Positions 26,501-38,800 of a stretch of 64,000 nucleotides of DNA are shown here, piece after piece. Numbering within the stretch: the stretch's first letter is position 1; each line of letters starts with the position of its first letter. Below the pieces are notes generated by a model that worked only from the letters and a program-made list of their open reading frames with translations, did not search any database and had not been told where the DNA came from. The stretch is from Lytechinus variegatus. Lineage: Eukaryota > Echinodermata > Echinoidea > Temnopleuroida > Toxopneustidae. The position numbers and the translations under genes were made by a program. Location of the stretch: the NCBI RefSeq assembly GCF_018143015.1, contig NC_054742.1, positions 52,709,195 through 52,773,194 on the forward strand, written 5' to 3'.

Positions 26501-27881
26501 GGTTGGACAGGTCACACACATTCAAATAAATATAATTAATTAGGAAACAGATCATAGATACTCTAATTATATATCATATATGTGTATGACTTAAAAAAAA
26601 ACACAGTTCAAAATATATGTTATTCTGCAACGTATATGGATATTTTAACAGATGACCCTTTTATGGAGCAGAAATACATAGATGGTATGAAAAAGAAGAA
26701 AGCAGACATGATACATGTATGCATAACTTTTATCATGTATAAATTCTTAATGTACAGATTCTCCAAGATGGAATGAATTCATTAAAGCAGGCAGTCAGTG
26801 GAAGATTCAGCCTGGAAAAGATCAGTCTTGATGGGGTCAGAAACTTCATCTTTATTGTGGCAAAAGGTGAGGAACTAACTGCAATAAATTGTTTTAAAAT
26901 CACGAAGATGGTAATATCATTATTGATAATGTTGATGATAATGAAGATGATGATGATAATGGTGCCGATAACAATGCATTAGATTTGTCCAATGTCATAT
27001 CTCTTTGAATTCATTTGCTGAAATTTCGATTGCGAGATGAACAGAACAAATTAAAAATATATAAGATGAGCTATATTTAAGCAAATACATGTAAATACAT
27101 CTTAAGCACCTCAATCGAGCTAAAAGCAATACTATTTTTAGAACACAAACTCCACTTTGTAGACTCTGCAAGCATCTCATAGAATGAGAAAGTTGCAATT
27201 TTTTTTTAATAAGGATACCAATTTTCATGACAAGAGAATTGAGAGGGAACAGACAATCTTTATCAACAATTCCAATCACCAGAACTATGGCTTTTGATAT
27301 TGATTGAATTGATTTTGTAATTGTACAGATAGTGATTTCCTAGAACATTCCATACATTCTTATTTTGAAATAACTTGATAATCCTTTTGTCAGTTCAGTC
27401 ACGTTCCTACATGATGAGCCAATATCAGAAACTACCAGCAATTTCTTTCTTCCGCGTCCATACAATAACAAAATGTTCCGGTAGCATGTTTGAACATATG
27501 AACATGAAATAGACAAGTTTAGTCTAGATTCAGAGCCTAGTGAACTACAACCCACAAAATCAGAAACCATTTTCCTTATAATCCATAAATAAATACTATT
27601 GTGATTTCTTTTCCTCTGAACCAGGCACCCCTTCTCAGCTGAGTGAGCTGGAGTCCAAGGTCAAAGCTGACTTCCGCTGGTTGACCCCTGTAAGAGAGCC
27701 CTCACCTGCCCTGACTGGAGCCCCAGCCACCCAAGAGCAGAAATGGGTCTCTAGTACTAGTCCAAAGGCACGGGATATGTCACGCATCCCCACCAGCCCT
27801 AGGACCAGGTCCCAAACACTTAGACTAGGTCTATCTAACAAGACACCAAATCCAAAGTTCCTCACCAATTCCCAAAAATAG
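23555..27881 (+). CDS. Unnamed 332-aa protein with two N-terminal hydrophobic segments, six exons
   Basis: Exons 23555-23691, 24771-24897, 25544-25675, 26178-26414, 26758-26866 and 27625-27881 all have AG/GT borders and join in frame to a TAG at 27879 (999 bp). The first ATG in frame gives MLFHKVAIGLCSLIIVHPAL, a hydrophobic segment. A second (GVLFGVWVAGVAISMGRLL) follows at about residues 55-73. The middle is acidic and charged (EEKELGQEPEEDEL, NEDDDDPL). A compact stretch (LKQAVSGRFSLEKISLDGVRNFIFIVAKG) precedes a Ser/Pro/Arg-rich tail (SPKARDMSRIPTSPRTRSQ). A signal anchor or two-span membrane protein with a long cytosolic tail is inferred. I do not recognise the family. It converges on XPC; the neighbour at this place in vertebrates is TMEM43, whose sequence this does not resemble. 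Confidence 0.72.
23816..24120 (+). repeat. Polypurine tract (GA-rich)
   Basis: About 300 bases in intron 1 of the 332-aa gene are dominated by AAAG, GGAG and GAGA words, including (GA)7 at about 23919. It mirrors the pyrimidine tract at 22222-22895. Lys/Glu or Phe/Ser-rich frames here are artefacts. Confidence 0.8.
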
Positions 27882-28351
27882 ATAAAAAACAACAACAACA
27901 AGTATTACTAATGAGAGATACAATTACTAACATATTCAAGGTTCAAAAATAGGGAAAGAGATCAATCCAAATTATTATGGGAATATGAAAAATTTCTGTA
28001 GGTCATTCACTATAAAAGAAAATGAACAATTCCATATAAGAATGATTGACAAGAGTGCTATTGCAAGTTGTTATAGTAATAGATAATGATTTATGAAATA
28101 TCATGTCATAAGTCATAGGTATATATTGGTCAGAATTATTAAAAGACTTCCAAACTGATTATTTAGACCTGGTGGAAAACTATTTTAAGGATAAAGAAGA
28201 AGCTGAAGGTATCATATTTTGAAGGTAAATGAAGTGTAACTGAATCTTAAACATGTTACTCAAAAGGCAAGAAGGTATTTTGCATAATATTTTATTTGAA
28301 TGTTAAGCACTGACCAAACTGCAAAATCTTTGCAAATGGACAAAGCATGTT

Positions 28352-28357
28352 AATAAA
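28352..28357 (+). other. Candidate poly(A) signal of the 332-aa gene
   Basis: This is the first clear AATAAA (TTAATAAAGAG), 471 bases after the stop codon. Cleavage is not shown by the sequence. Confidence 0.35.
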
Positions 28358-29547
28358 GAGAGATAGTAGTAGACATACCGTGAGTTGGAAATCTCTATTT
28401 TGTTTTATTACAAATAAATTCACTTTCAATGTTGATGAAAATGAACATCAATGCAGTAAGTCATTAAAAAAGTTTTTAAAAATGTGACAAGTATTCTTGT
28501 TGGATATTCTTATGATGTCAGGTGTCAAAAGTTTATATAAACATAGGCAATTTAAGCAAAAATCTACCATATCATCAATAATTATCCTATCATAACATAT
28601 TTTGTAAAAAAAAACAAAAGAGCTGATAATGCTTTTTTGCCAGATTTGTATTTCTCAAAGGTTGAAATTCATGTCAATTTGGACTTTAAAAAAACCCTGA
28701 TATTGTAAGAAATGTTATGTTAGAGCATGTTTCCTTACTAGGATGTTTAAGATTTAATTTTAGGGTGAAAATTTAGATAAATGGAATAATTGAGTGACAA
28801 AATGGTGATATAATTCTTGCAAAAAACTCTTCCAAAAAATATATATATATTTACCATTGAATGACACCACCAATTTTTGCCCGAATTTTACCAAATCATA
28901 AAAACATTTCTGGAGATAAAGTAGATTTTATCACTTTTGTCAAAAAGGAGATATTGTGGAATTTTCAGGTTTATGTAACCCTATGCTCCACAGAAAGTGC
29001 AGCCATCATATAAGACTATTTTCGAAGTTACAATTGAAAATCATCAAAATAGGATGAATATCAGCAGTGATTTTATTACAAGATAAAAGAGGGTCATTTT
29101 AAATTGATAAATCATAATTTGAGACAAGTAAATGAAACTTTAACCAAAAAGGTTGATCAGTAAACCACTAAAGTACATGAAGGTAAATACCAGTAAAATT
29201 TTTAAAGTGGTTACCTTAAAAACATTTTCATGGATAGAAAGATATTTCTCAAATGATGATTTATTGATCAATTCATTGATACTGTATACTATTATATTTT
29301 GTAGTTTTGTAACTTCTGTTATCCTATTTTGACATATTATAAATGGTAACTTGACCACATTGACCAAAGTGAAAAGTGTAATTGACAATTCATAAATCAA
29401 TCAACAGCTTCACTTATTTTGCATAAAACAGTAACATACACAACTCAGTGATATGCAAAAGAAAAAGTTGATGAAGTCCCTCACTCACTATTTCTTTTGG
29501 TTTTCATTGTTTGAATTATACAATATTTCAAATATTTATGGGTTTGA

Positions 29548-29781
29548 CAAGGCTCCACACTAACTTTTATCTTGGTGGCCTGATCGGTCTACCAAACTCA
29601 TCAATTTCATATTCTTGGTGGCCCGAAAAGCAAATTTGGTGGCCCTAAATCAATAAAAAACATTACAATTTATCAAAACTTTGGTAGCCTGACTGGGCCA
29701 CCAATTGCAGGCTTTTAAAGAATTTTGCTGGCCCGACTCTCATTTTTGGTTGCCCCGGGCCACTGCTAATGTCGAGCCCTG
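29548..29781. mobile_element. hAT MITE nested in another repeat
   Basis: Its ends are CAAGGCTCCACACTAAC and the complement of CAGGGCTCGACATTAGC. CAGGGCTCGACATTA is a familiar hAT terminal sequence. Flanks carry the perfect direct repeat GGGTTTGAC (29540-29548 and 29781-29789), which contains an 8-bp hAT-type target duplication. The interior repeats TTGGTGGCCCGA/TGGTGGCC words. The flanking DNA (about 29445-30085, with CACTCACTATTTC left and AATGAGTGAGTGATG right) looks like an older palindromic element split by this insertion. Confidence 0.75.
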
Positions 29782-30054
29782 GGTTTGACATTACTGACCA
29801 ACTCGACTGAACCACAAAATGTTTAAACAATGGTAAATCCACATGTTCAGGGAGGAATAAAGCTTTGTTTCACAATGTAGAGAAAATTAAGATATTTCAT
29901 ACGTCATATAATGAAAAACAGTAAGTGAATGAGTGAGTGATGTCACCAGTCCCTATCATTTGCATACTCACCAAGATGTGCACATAGCTGTTTTGTGAAA
30001 TTAAGTGAATGTCATAACTTTCTTATTTTACACCCGATTTTTATGACATTTTTT

Positions 30055-30235
30055 CAGTGTTATGCTTGTCGGAGTTTTCACTCTTTATTCAAATCAACGA
30101 CTAGAACATGATCTTGGTCCGAACTCAATTACATAGGGATATCACTTGGCATGAGAAATGGTTACCAGTCGTGCGTAAAGTTATTCATATCTTACGAACA
30201 GCTTTATGAAACAACCACCTGATATATCCAGTCTT
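30055..30235. mobile_element. Diverged MITE copy (family of 20.6 and 39.2 kb)
   Basis: GGTTACCAGTCGTGCGTAAAG and CTTACGAACAGCTTTATGAA match the right half of the copy at 39185-39335. The left half is badly decayed. Confidence 0.4.
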
Positions 30236-30429
30236 GATGTTCATTCTATTATGATATGTTTGTAGTAGGCCTGATGAAGTCCAGTATGGCTGAAAGCTCC
30301 CATTAATAAGCGCTTACTGTCACTCATTATTACTATATGTCTTCCAAGTACATGTATTAGACTATAATGAGTATCTGCACCCAAACAGATTTTGCAAAGG
30401 CTTCTTAAATTTTACCACAATGATTATCT

Positions 30430-30600
30430 AGGGATGTTTCATGGAGTGTCATAAAGGACTTACTGTACCTTTGCCATTATGGCAACTACCATATTAACAG
30501 GGCTCAGCAGCCAATTACAATCTAGCGTTTAATGGTTGATGTCATAATGATAAAGTTACCATAGTTGTAAATCTTCATGAAACAGTCCCCTTGGTCAGTG
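30430..30600. mobile_element. MITE with GGTAACTACCAT-type palindrome (family of 45.5 and 62.4 kb)
   Basis: CATTATGGCAACTACCATA, CAGGGCTCAGCAGCCAAT and a trailing AGTTACCATAG are shared with 62395-62520. The copy at 45455-45605 carries the complement. GTTTCATGGAG and CATGAAACAG mark the outer inverted ends. No coding capacity. Confidence 0.55.
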
Positions 30601-31299
30601 AATTCCACTGCCAAAACTGTTCTAAGCTATCGAGATCCTTGAATCTGATAGTAAGAATGCACAATTTTTAAGTGAAAATCACTGAAATGCTCCTAATATG
30701 TGCAAGGCTCCTTGGAGAAACAATAACTCCCATAAAAGAAAGATGGCACATTGGTAGTTTAAAATATGCTACTTCATGTTTATTCAAAATGTCATCATAT
30801 GTTAATTTCTATGCAACTGTGTGTACTGTGAAGAGTGTGACAAATTAAATATTTCTTTCGATTAACATGATGATGTATTCTGACTGGTTTTCAATGTAAA
30901 TACTTAGTTCCACATTCATAGCACCTACCGTAATACAACTAATACATGATACCTTCTATGATCTATATCACTGACGTAAATATTAGCAAAATGATTATCT
31001 GAAATACATAGGTTTCCATGTATTGTATTTGGCACATTGGTTGACTAAAATATGTTAATATATTCAAACTTATATCAGATAAAAGACACAAAATAGAGCA
31101 ACAGTCACCCACTTCCATTTTAGTATCCTTACACAAACACAATCTAGTACAGTAACAGTACTGTATTAATTGACTTTGAAAGCAAATACATATTTATCAT
31201 TTAAAAACACAAGATTTTGACTCATATATTCCAATGAGATAGCAAAATATATCTGATTTTTAAGCACTATATATACATATTATATACAAAAATGGACTA

Positions 31300-32288
31300 C
31301 AGTGCGTATCAAAAAAAAGTTTACACTTTGAAAAAGCCCTGGGAATTAAAAAATATACAATATGTGGGTAATTTGTTTACATACGATCTTGGGTTTAGGT
31401 CTCATCTATCCAATGAAAGTAAAAGTTTTGACAGAATGTTACACTTGAGTGAGCACTGTCCATTTTTGTAAAGCTCGCAGAAATCTGTTTGCGCAGAAAT
31501 GCTCATTTTCACACTGTGTCAAGGGGAAAGCGCGAAATCAAACTTACCCTGCACAACATTTCTCATACATTTCCCTTGCACTTTTAGTCAACTGAAATAA
31601 AACGGATACATTCAAGCATTTTGCAATAATTTTGCCACCCAAATTAAAATTTCAACACTAAGTAAGCACAACCTTCACCCTTTTTGTGCCAGCTGAATCT
31701 GAGGACATAACTGAATCTGACCAAAAGTTTATATCAGACATCTCCAGCATGTTTTCACTATGTTTTTATCATTTAAAGTGGGTTTACATTTCATTTTTCA
31801 TTTATTACTTGTTTCTCCACACTTTTTCCAGGCTTTAACATGATTAATAAAATGAAAATCAAGCCTAAGCCATTTCATGTAAATCCCAGCTCAGTGTAAA
31901 GCAAGTAACGTCACGATGGCCTCGGTGTGTGGGGGAGTGGGGTGGGGTGCAATGCACTCTTCGAAGTGCTTTGGGCAAGGAAACAAGTAAAAAAAAGGTA
32001 AAAGGAATCTTCAAATCAATTTTACTAGCGAAATTCCATGTGTTCTTCATGATTATGGTCTACTTTTATTCGCATAACTATTTCAAAGTTCTGCGCAAAT
32101 CATTTTTCACTAACTTTTCAAAAGTAAGTGGTGCTCACTCAAGCGGAAATATTTTTCGACAGTTATATCGTCATTTGCTCAAATGGATCTGCACCAATGT
32201 TAAAATGTGGAAAAATCTTCAAGATATGACAAATGTATGATTTTACAGGATTTTTTCAAAGTGTAAACTTTTTGGTTGATACGCACTG
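31300..32288. mobile_element. Tc1/mariner-type non-autonomous element
   Basis: The ends are inverted repeats of about 33 bases: CAGTGCGTATCAAAAAAAAG at left and, at right, the complement of CAGTGCGTATCAACCAAAAA, both continuing into GTTTACACTTTGAAAAA. TA dinucleotides flank both ends (31298-31299 and 32289-32290), the target duplication of this superfamily. The 989-bp interior has no transposase frame; the 103-aa frame at 31929 is not convincing. Confidence 0.8.
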
Positions 32289-32421
32289 TATATTAGCAAT
32301 AACGGTCAGATTCAATTCATTGTACTGAAAAGCCAAGGAGGCTGTGATCTTGAATCAGAGAAAACTACATAGGTATAACATTCAGAAGGAAACTTCATGA
32401 ATCAAACACAGCTGCCCTGAA

Positions 32422-32427
32422 TTTATT
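32422..32427 (-). other. Candidate poly(A) signal of XPC
   Basis: AATAAA on the minus strand lies about 430 bases beyond the XPC stop codon and just before the Tc1-like element. It is an inference from position only. Confidence 0.3.
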
Positions 32428-32852
32428 TTAACCTGATTATACTGTCATTAAAACTTTGTATACCGGTATGTGAAAAAGTTCTGTAAGTTCAGTTTCAACA
32501 TTAGCAAAGCCGGCAGAAAATTTACCTTACAAAAGTATCAAAATGCGTACCTGCATACCCCAACACAAAGTTTTACAAATCAAGTGGATAAATGAAACAA
32601 CTCTTCCGATCAGTAACCAATCGTTTTTTTTTAAACAATACTTTCATGCAACCGATCAAGTTTAGTTTTTTCTGTTTTCTAATTGCTTGCTTACCTTTGG
32701 ATACTTGGTCCTTAACTTTTTGCAGCAAATGATGGCTTTTGGCACTTATGATGTCAGGTAAATACATATAACTGACAAAGAATACAATGGAAGGGTAACA
32801 TATGAAAACAACCATTCGAAAGACACCACTGAATATATAGTGAACTTCAGAA

Positions 32853-35800
32853 CTATCGCTTTTTCTTCTTCTTACTTATTTTCTTCTCGAATGGCAGAAG
32901 ATTTCCTTCATCACCTGTGAAAGCAGTCATCTTATTTTCAGGCCATGATGCCTTCACAGGACTGGTATCCTTTCTTCCGTCTTTCTCTGATTGCTGCGAT
33001 GTACTGGGAGAGTCTAAGTTGGGATCATTCTTGCCATACCTCTCTTTGAGTCTTTCCCTGATAAGCAGGCTTTTGATAAAGAGTTTCCAGTGGTTCATGG
33101 CTCTGGCTTCTCTTTTCTGTTAGAAAGGAAAGTTAAAAACAAAAATCAGATTCTGTATTTTGTAGAACAGTGTCGCTAAGGTGAGCACATAATACGCCCG
33201 TCTGTAACACAGAAAATGGAGCAATTGGTCAAGCAAGAAAAGTGGAAGATGGCTACTTCACCTTTGACCTTCTGACCTCAAAATCAATAGAATTGCTAGG
33301 ATCTATGCTAGTATCATACACACCAAACTACATGAGCCTAGGTTAAGTTCAACTAAAGTTATCGCATTACAAGGGCTTTAGAAGGATAAGATGAAAAGAT
33401 GTCACTGTGATCTTGACCTTTGATTTTTTTTTACCTCTAAATCGATAGGCTTGCTGGGATCAATGCTAGTATCATACACACCAAATTATATGAGGCTAGG
33501 TTAAGTTCAACCGAAGTTATCACGTTTAAGAATGCAGAAGGGTAAGATGAAAATACATCCCTGTGACCTTGACCTTTTGACCTCAAAATCAAAAGGCTTC
33601 CTGGGATCAATGCTAGTATCATACACACCAAATTATATAAGCCTAGGTTAAGTTCAACTTAAGTTATCGTGTTTATAAGGAGTGCAGAAGACTACAATGA
33701 AAATAGGTCACTGTGACTTCCACCTTTGACCTTTTGACATCAAAACCAATAGGCTTCCTGAGATCCATGCTAGTATCATACACACCAAATTAGAATTTTA
33801 ATTCGTCATGAGGACGAATTAGGTGATCTGTCTCTGATTTTCATGATCATGAATACAATCACCATGTTCATTGAGATCAAAACGATGCTCATATTGAAAA
33901 CTAAACTTTTATTATGAAAAGAACATGTTGAATACTCTTGAAAAGAGGGAAATGAGAATATGTGAAATACATGTAGGTGTAGGCGATACACATTGTACAT
34001 GTTATAGGCCTATTAAAAACGATTTTAACCTACTTTATTGTGCGATATTTGAACTAATATACCTTGTAATGGTGATTAAGGAACATTTGCGAAAAGTTGA
34101 AAAGAAAAAAAAAGAAAAAAAATTTATGTTCACTTTTGGGTTCGAACCCTCGACCTTAAGGATGCAAGTCTGATTCCTTACACATCGAGCTACACACTTC
34201 CCATAGACTTTACACATAAGCTACAACACATTGAAAACTGAACGAAAATTCACCAATATTTACAGAGTTAAAGTCAAATTTGCATAATTATAATGACGTC
34301 ATAAGTAGCAAAATGGGAATTTTGAGTTCCGACGCCATTTTGATGACGTCATGATAAAATTTCGGGTCAAATGTGACATGAAATCACATCTCCCATCCAT
34401 ACTCTATTCGAATATGAAAAAAAAATGGGGGTCAACGGACTACTTTAAAAGCTATAATGAATTTTGTATAGGCATGTTTTTGCACATATATTGTCTATGG
34501 TTAGTGCGCGCGTGCTGTAAACTTTGATGGAGGCTAATTCCTTTATTACTTGTCGTAGAAGGTTGATCAAGGTATCAAATTGTTCAGAATTATATTATCG
34601 GTGCATTGATGTGAAAAAAATGGCGATCCTATGTTTTATAGTGCCGTTACGCGCGAGAACGCGCGCGTAACCGTGCGCGCGCGCAAATTTTTGAAATGCT
34701 TAAAATGACCTGATTCGTACTGTTTTGGTCAAAAAGTGATTTTGAGCATTTTAAAATTTTGATGCGCGCGCACGTCGTGACCTTTACATGACCTTTGATG
34801 ACATGGGCAGTTGCCCCCTGACCTGAAGTTAATGTGATGTAAATATTGTTAATTTTTGATAATTGATAATGAAGATATGATTGATAATGTGATTTTACAA
34901 AATGGCGTCTAGATGACGTCATGATGACCTTTTGACCTTGAACTTGCTTTATACACATCACATGATAAGTCCCCATATCTGATGATATTTTGAAGATAAT
35001 TGATGATGTAGATTTGGAGATTTTGTGCTCACAAGAAGAGGTGGGAAAATAAAAATGAAGAAATAAATAAATAAAAAATAAAATTCGTACGAAATTAATA
35101 GTTGATCTGTCAATTGACAGATCACCTAATTATATGAGCCTAGGTTAAGTTCAACTGAAGTTATCGCATTTACAAGGACTACAGGAGGGTACAATGAAAA
35201 TAGGTCACTGTGACCTTGACCTTTGGATCTCAAAATCAATAGGCATCCTTGGATCCATGCTAGTATTATACATTCCAAATTATATGAGCCTCGTTTAAGT
35301 TAAACTGAAGTTATCGCGTTTACAAGGAAAAGTTAAAGGACGGACAGACAGACGGACGGATAGACACCGAGCGTGATACCATAAAGATGGGCGTATCATC
35401 AAGATGGGCGTATAAAAAAGAATCATAAATTGTTGATAAATCTAAGGACAAAAACTGATCGATTCTAAACTAGAGAGAAAATTTATACCTTCACAATTGC
35501 CAAAAAATAAATGTCATAAACATTGGTGTTATGAAGTAAAGGAAATACATATACAACATACTTATGCCTCCCCCCCCAAAAAAAAAACATAAAAACAAAC
35601 AGTTTATGCCCATGCCCAAATTCAGGAGCTACAACAGTTCCTGTGTGAGCAGAATCATGGTTTGTGTCCACTTGGTCTAATATCAAAAAGACTAATTTCA
35701 ATAATACCACTATATTTGGGCAACTGTGTGGACAGTTGTGTTTTGGAAGACTAATCATTGTCTAATACCCATTTCATCTTTGTCTCATAATAAAACTGTC

Positions 35801-38800
35801 TAGCTGCCACTCTGTATAATTAGTTTTCTTCTTAACTACTTGGTCATTGCCAGTTTGTCTAATAAGATAGTAATGTTAGACCAAGTGGGAATTATATAAA
35901 ATGGGCATTGTCTGACTAAAAAGTAGATGTAATCGGAAATGGGCTGCACAGGAATGAAAGGAAAACTACTGGTGTGGGGAAAATAATAATGGTGAATATT
36001 CTGGTTATTTTCATGTTATTTAGAAAAATATCATAGCAAAACAGCCCACTGCAGAGGACTGCTTCTCAGATGCCCTTGCATCTAAATTATGAGTGTAGCC
36101 CTCGTCATTTCTGTGAGTAGTGCATGTGATTCCCAGTAGACATGAGTAAATTCCTTACCATTATTGTCTCCCCAAATCTCACAGGATATGTTTATTTTTT
36201 TTGTGCATTACAATTAATATAAATTACAATTTAAAATCATATCTTGAAACTAGCTAAAATCATTGGGATTATACCATTTGGTAAAGTCTGAATGCGACCA
36301 AGTGGCAATTGACTGCATTGGTTGACAAGATCATGGCTTCAACTTAAATTAAATCTGAATAAACCAGGGATGGACAAACACACTTGTGGCAGGCAGATAT
36401 ATAAAAGGTTGATGAAAGACCACTTTACCTCTTTTTCTTTCTTCTCTTGTTCTGCTCTATCTTCTTCCCAAGCGGCAACCAACACCTCTGCATGCTCCTC
36501 ACAGACAACAAATCCATCCATTCTATATCACAATGGAAACACGTGAAAGAAAAGAAAGAAATGACTTAATGAATTTAAAAATCAAGATTTGAGTACAGCA
36601 TTTCAAGAAATTGGGTGGTTGTTTCATAAGTCAGCTACATAGGGATATATCATAAATCACACAGAAGAGCAACAAGTCTTGCATTAAGTCATTTGTAACT
36701 TTAGGACAACTTTATAACACACTCATCATTTATATAAATAGTACCCATTTTGGCACAGACAAATGCTTGAACATTCTACAGGTGACCTTGTCCTTTACAG
36801 TACATGTTAGTTCTACACTTTTTATTGTGGTCTAGTTCCCACTGTCCATTGCACAAGGGTGAATGATAAACCTGGGAGGTACTCCTCTTACTTTGAAAAC
36901 TGTCAATATGCTTGTGCAACGATCCCACTTTGGCAAGTGCACCTTTCAACTTTAATTACTCTTCCTTTCCTCTGGTAAGTCTTCCTCTTATTTTGCTTCC
37001 TGCTAATATCATGAACTTTTCACCTCTTTTAATTTCCAGTTTTATAATTGATGACTACCCTTAAATCTGCAATATCAATTCCATTCCATCCTTTACATAA
37101 ATGTGAATTTCACTTCCTGATAATTTCATTTCCTGATAATCATAAATTGATGTTCCCTTTGTGGCATTGATATTTGACACCTTTTTTTAAAATACAACTT
37201 CTCTCTTCCCTTTTACTATACTACAAACAGAGACAACAAGGTAATGGGAGGGGGGTGACAATGTGACCAGCAGGTGAATCCATTTGCATTCTAAATGAGA
37301 GGAAATAGGAATAACACCATTTATGATCCAACCCTCTCTTTCTCCTACTTATAAGTAATATTGCCTGCTTCTCTTCTTTTTTCTTAAATCAAGAGTAAAA
37401 ATCAACAAAGGTGGGACTCCCTACCCATCCATCCCATCTACAGCTGACAGTATATTCAAGACTTACACAGGGTGGATGTAACCCGAATGGAAGTCCCATC
37501 CCATCATGGCGGGGGCGCAATCTATATCAAGCTTACGGGCAATCTTGTTCAATCCAGCAACTATATCAACATTGACAAGAAAAGCAGAAAGAAGTGAATG
37601 AAAAGTTTGAAATGTGATTTTGGACTTACACAGGATGGTTGAATCCAGAGTGAAAATCCCAGCCCATCATAGCTGGAGCACAATCGATATCCAGCTTCCG
37701 AGCTACTTTGTTCAGACCAGGAACTAGGGGAGAATATAAATATTTGAGGATGAATAGTGATGAGTGTAGAACTGCATTTATTTTTTCTCTCAAATAACTA
37801 CCTTTGACCTTATCTCCGCGAAAATACACATCATAACAATAGAGTACTGAAGTGATGACATCACAAAAAAATTGTTTTTAATTACAGCATTTTTTATACC
37901 ATATTTGGTAGCGCATCATGAAAAAACCCCACTACCAAAATTTGGTGAGAATCGGTCCATGGGGGCCTGGTTCCTAACTTTTAAAACCAGGCCAAGAATA
38001 CTTTTACTTCAATGGGGCTAATTATGTATTCATGAGATCATATCTTGGGGGCCCCATTGACCGATTCTCACCAAATTGGGTTTTGAGGGTTTTTCATCAT
38101 GCTCTACCACAATATGGTATAAAAAGCGCTGAAATGCAAAAAGTCAAAATTGATAATGTCACAATTCGGTACTCTATATGCCACAATATCAGTCATCATC
38201 GGTGTATAGCCAACCGGTGTGTTGGCTCAGTTAGTAGAGCGTCCGTCTCACAACCAGGAGGCCATGGGTTCAAATGCATCGTCAGACAAAAAAAATGTTA
38301 AAAGATGGGAGTTGCTGCTACCCTGTTTGGCGTTCAACAATTAAAGGGATAGAGCCTTATTGATCTGGTGCTGCTCAGTGGCTGCCGGGCCCACGATCAA
38401 TTGGGCAAAACAAATTTTCAGAGTATTTCATTTCTGGTCTCTATTTCGAACAATATATGAATTTTAGATTTTTGGATCCCTTGGCATTAGACAATTTGGA
38501 ATCATATAATGAGGGATGAAGGAATAATCACTTATTTCCAAGCTGGAAGATCTCCCCAATAGCTATTTTTCAATGTGTCTCAACCAAGATACCCATCATT
38601 ACATACTCCTTCATTAGTTATCATCTATCAATCCACCTCTCCATGAAGAGGGATGGAGAATGTGGTAACCGACTGCAATACTTACTCTTGAGATGAACAG
38701 TGCCAGCAGGCAACATGGTAGGTTTGAAGAGTTCCACGTTTCCATACTCATTACGAGGAACCTTGCCATCGACTGCAGGAGGGGGGATGTAATCTTCAAC

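Larger units (their letters stand above)
33192..35394. repeat. Minisatellite-cored repeat with about 150-bp units, interrupted
   Basis: Units of 147-157 bp repeat the words GACCTTGACCTTTGACCTC, AATAGGCTTCCTGGGATC, ATGCTAGTATCATACACACC, TGAGCCTAGGTTAAGTTCAA and GAAGTTATCGCGTTTACAAG. Copies begin near 33240, 33410, 33560, 33710 and, after an insertion, 35130 and 35205. A GGACGGACAGACAGACGG tract follows. The outer ends are inverted (AATACGCCCGTCT at left, AGATGGGCGTAT at right). It lies in the last intron of XPC. Confidence 0.7.

Noticed and set aside
23555..27881. Identification as TMEM43, expected here from vertebrate gene order
   Set aside because: Length, membrane topology and sequence do not resemble TMEM43.
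31929..32240. 103-aa frame as a transposase remnant
   Set aside because: No catalytic DDE-type signature or helix-turn-helix visible; the element looks non-autonomous.
37467..37560. Reading the second XPC exon copy as a dead duplicate
   Set aside because: Splice sites, phase and frame are intact, and most differences from the first copy are silent, which a dead copy would not show.
38214..38290. tRNA-Val-like gene
   Set aside because: A and B boxes are present, but stems are poor and a SINE body follows. The same reasoning applies at 43715-43786 (minus), 34128-34205 (minus) and 59038-59110.
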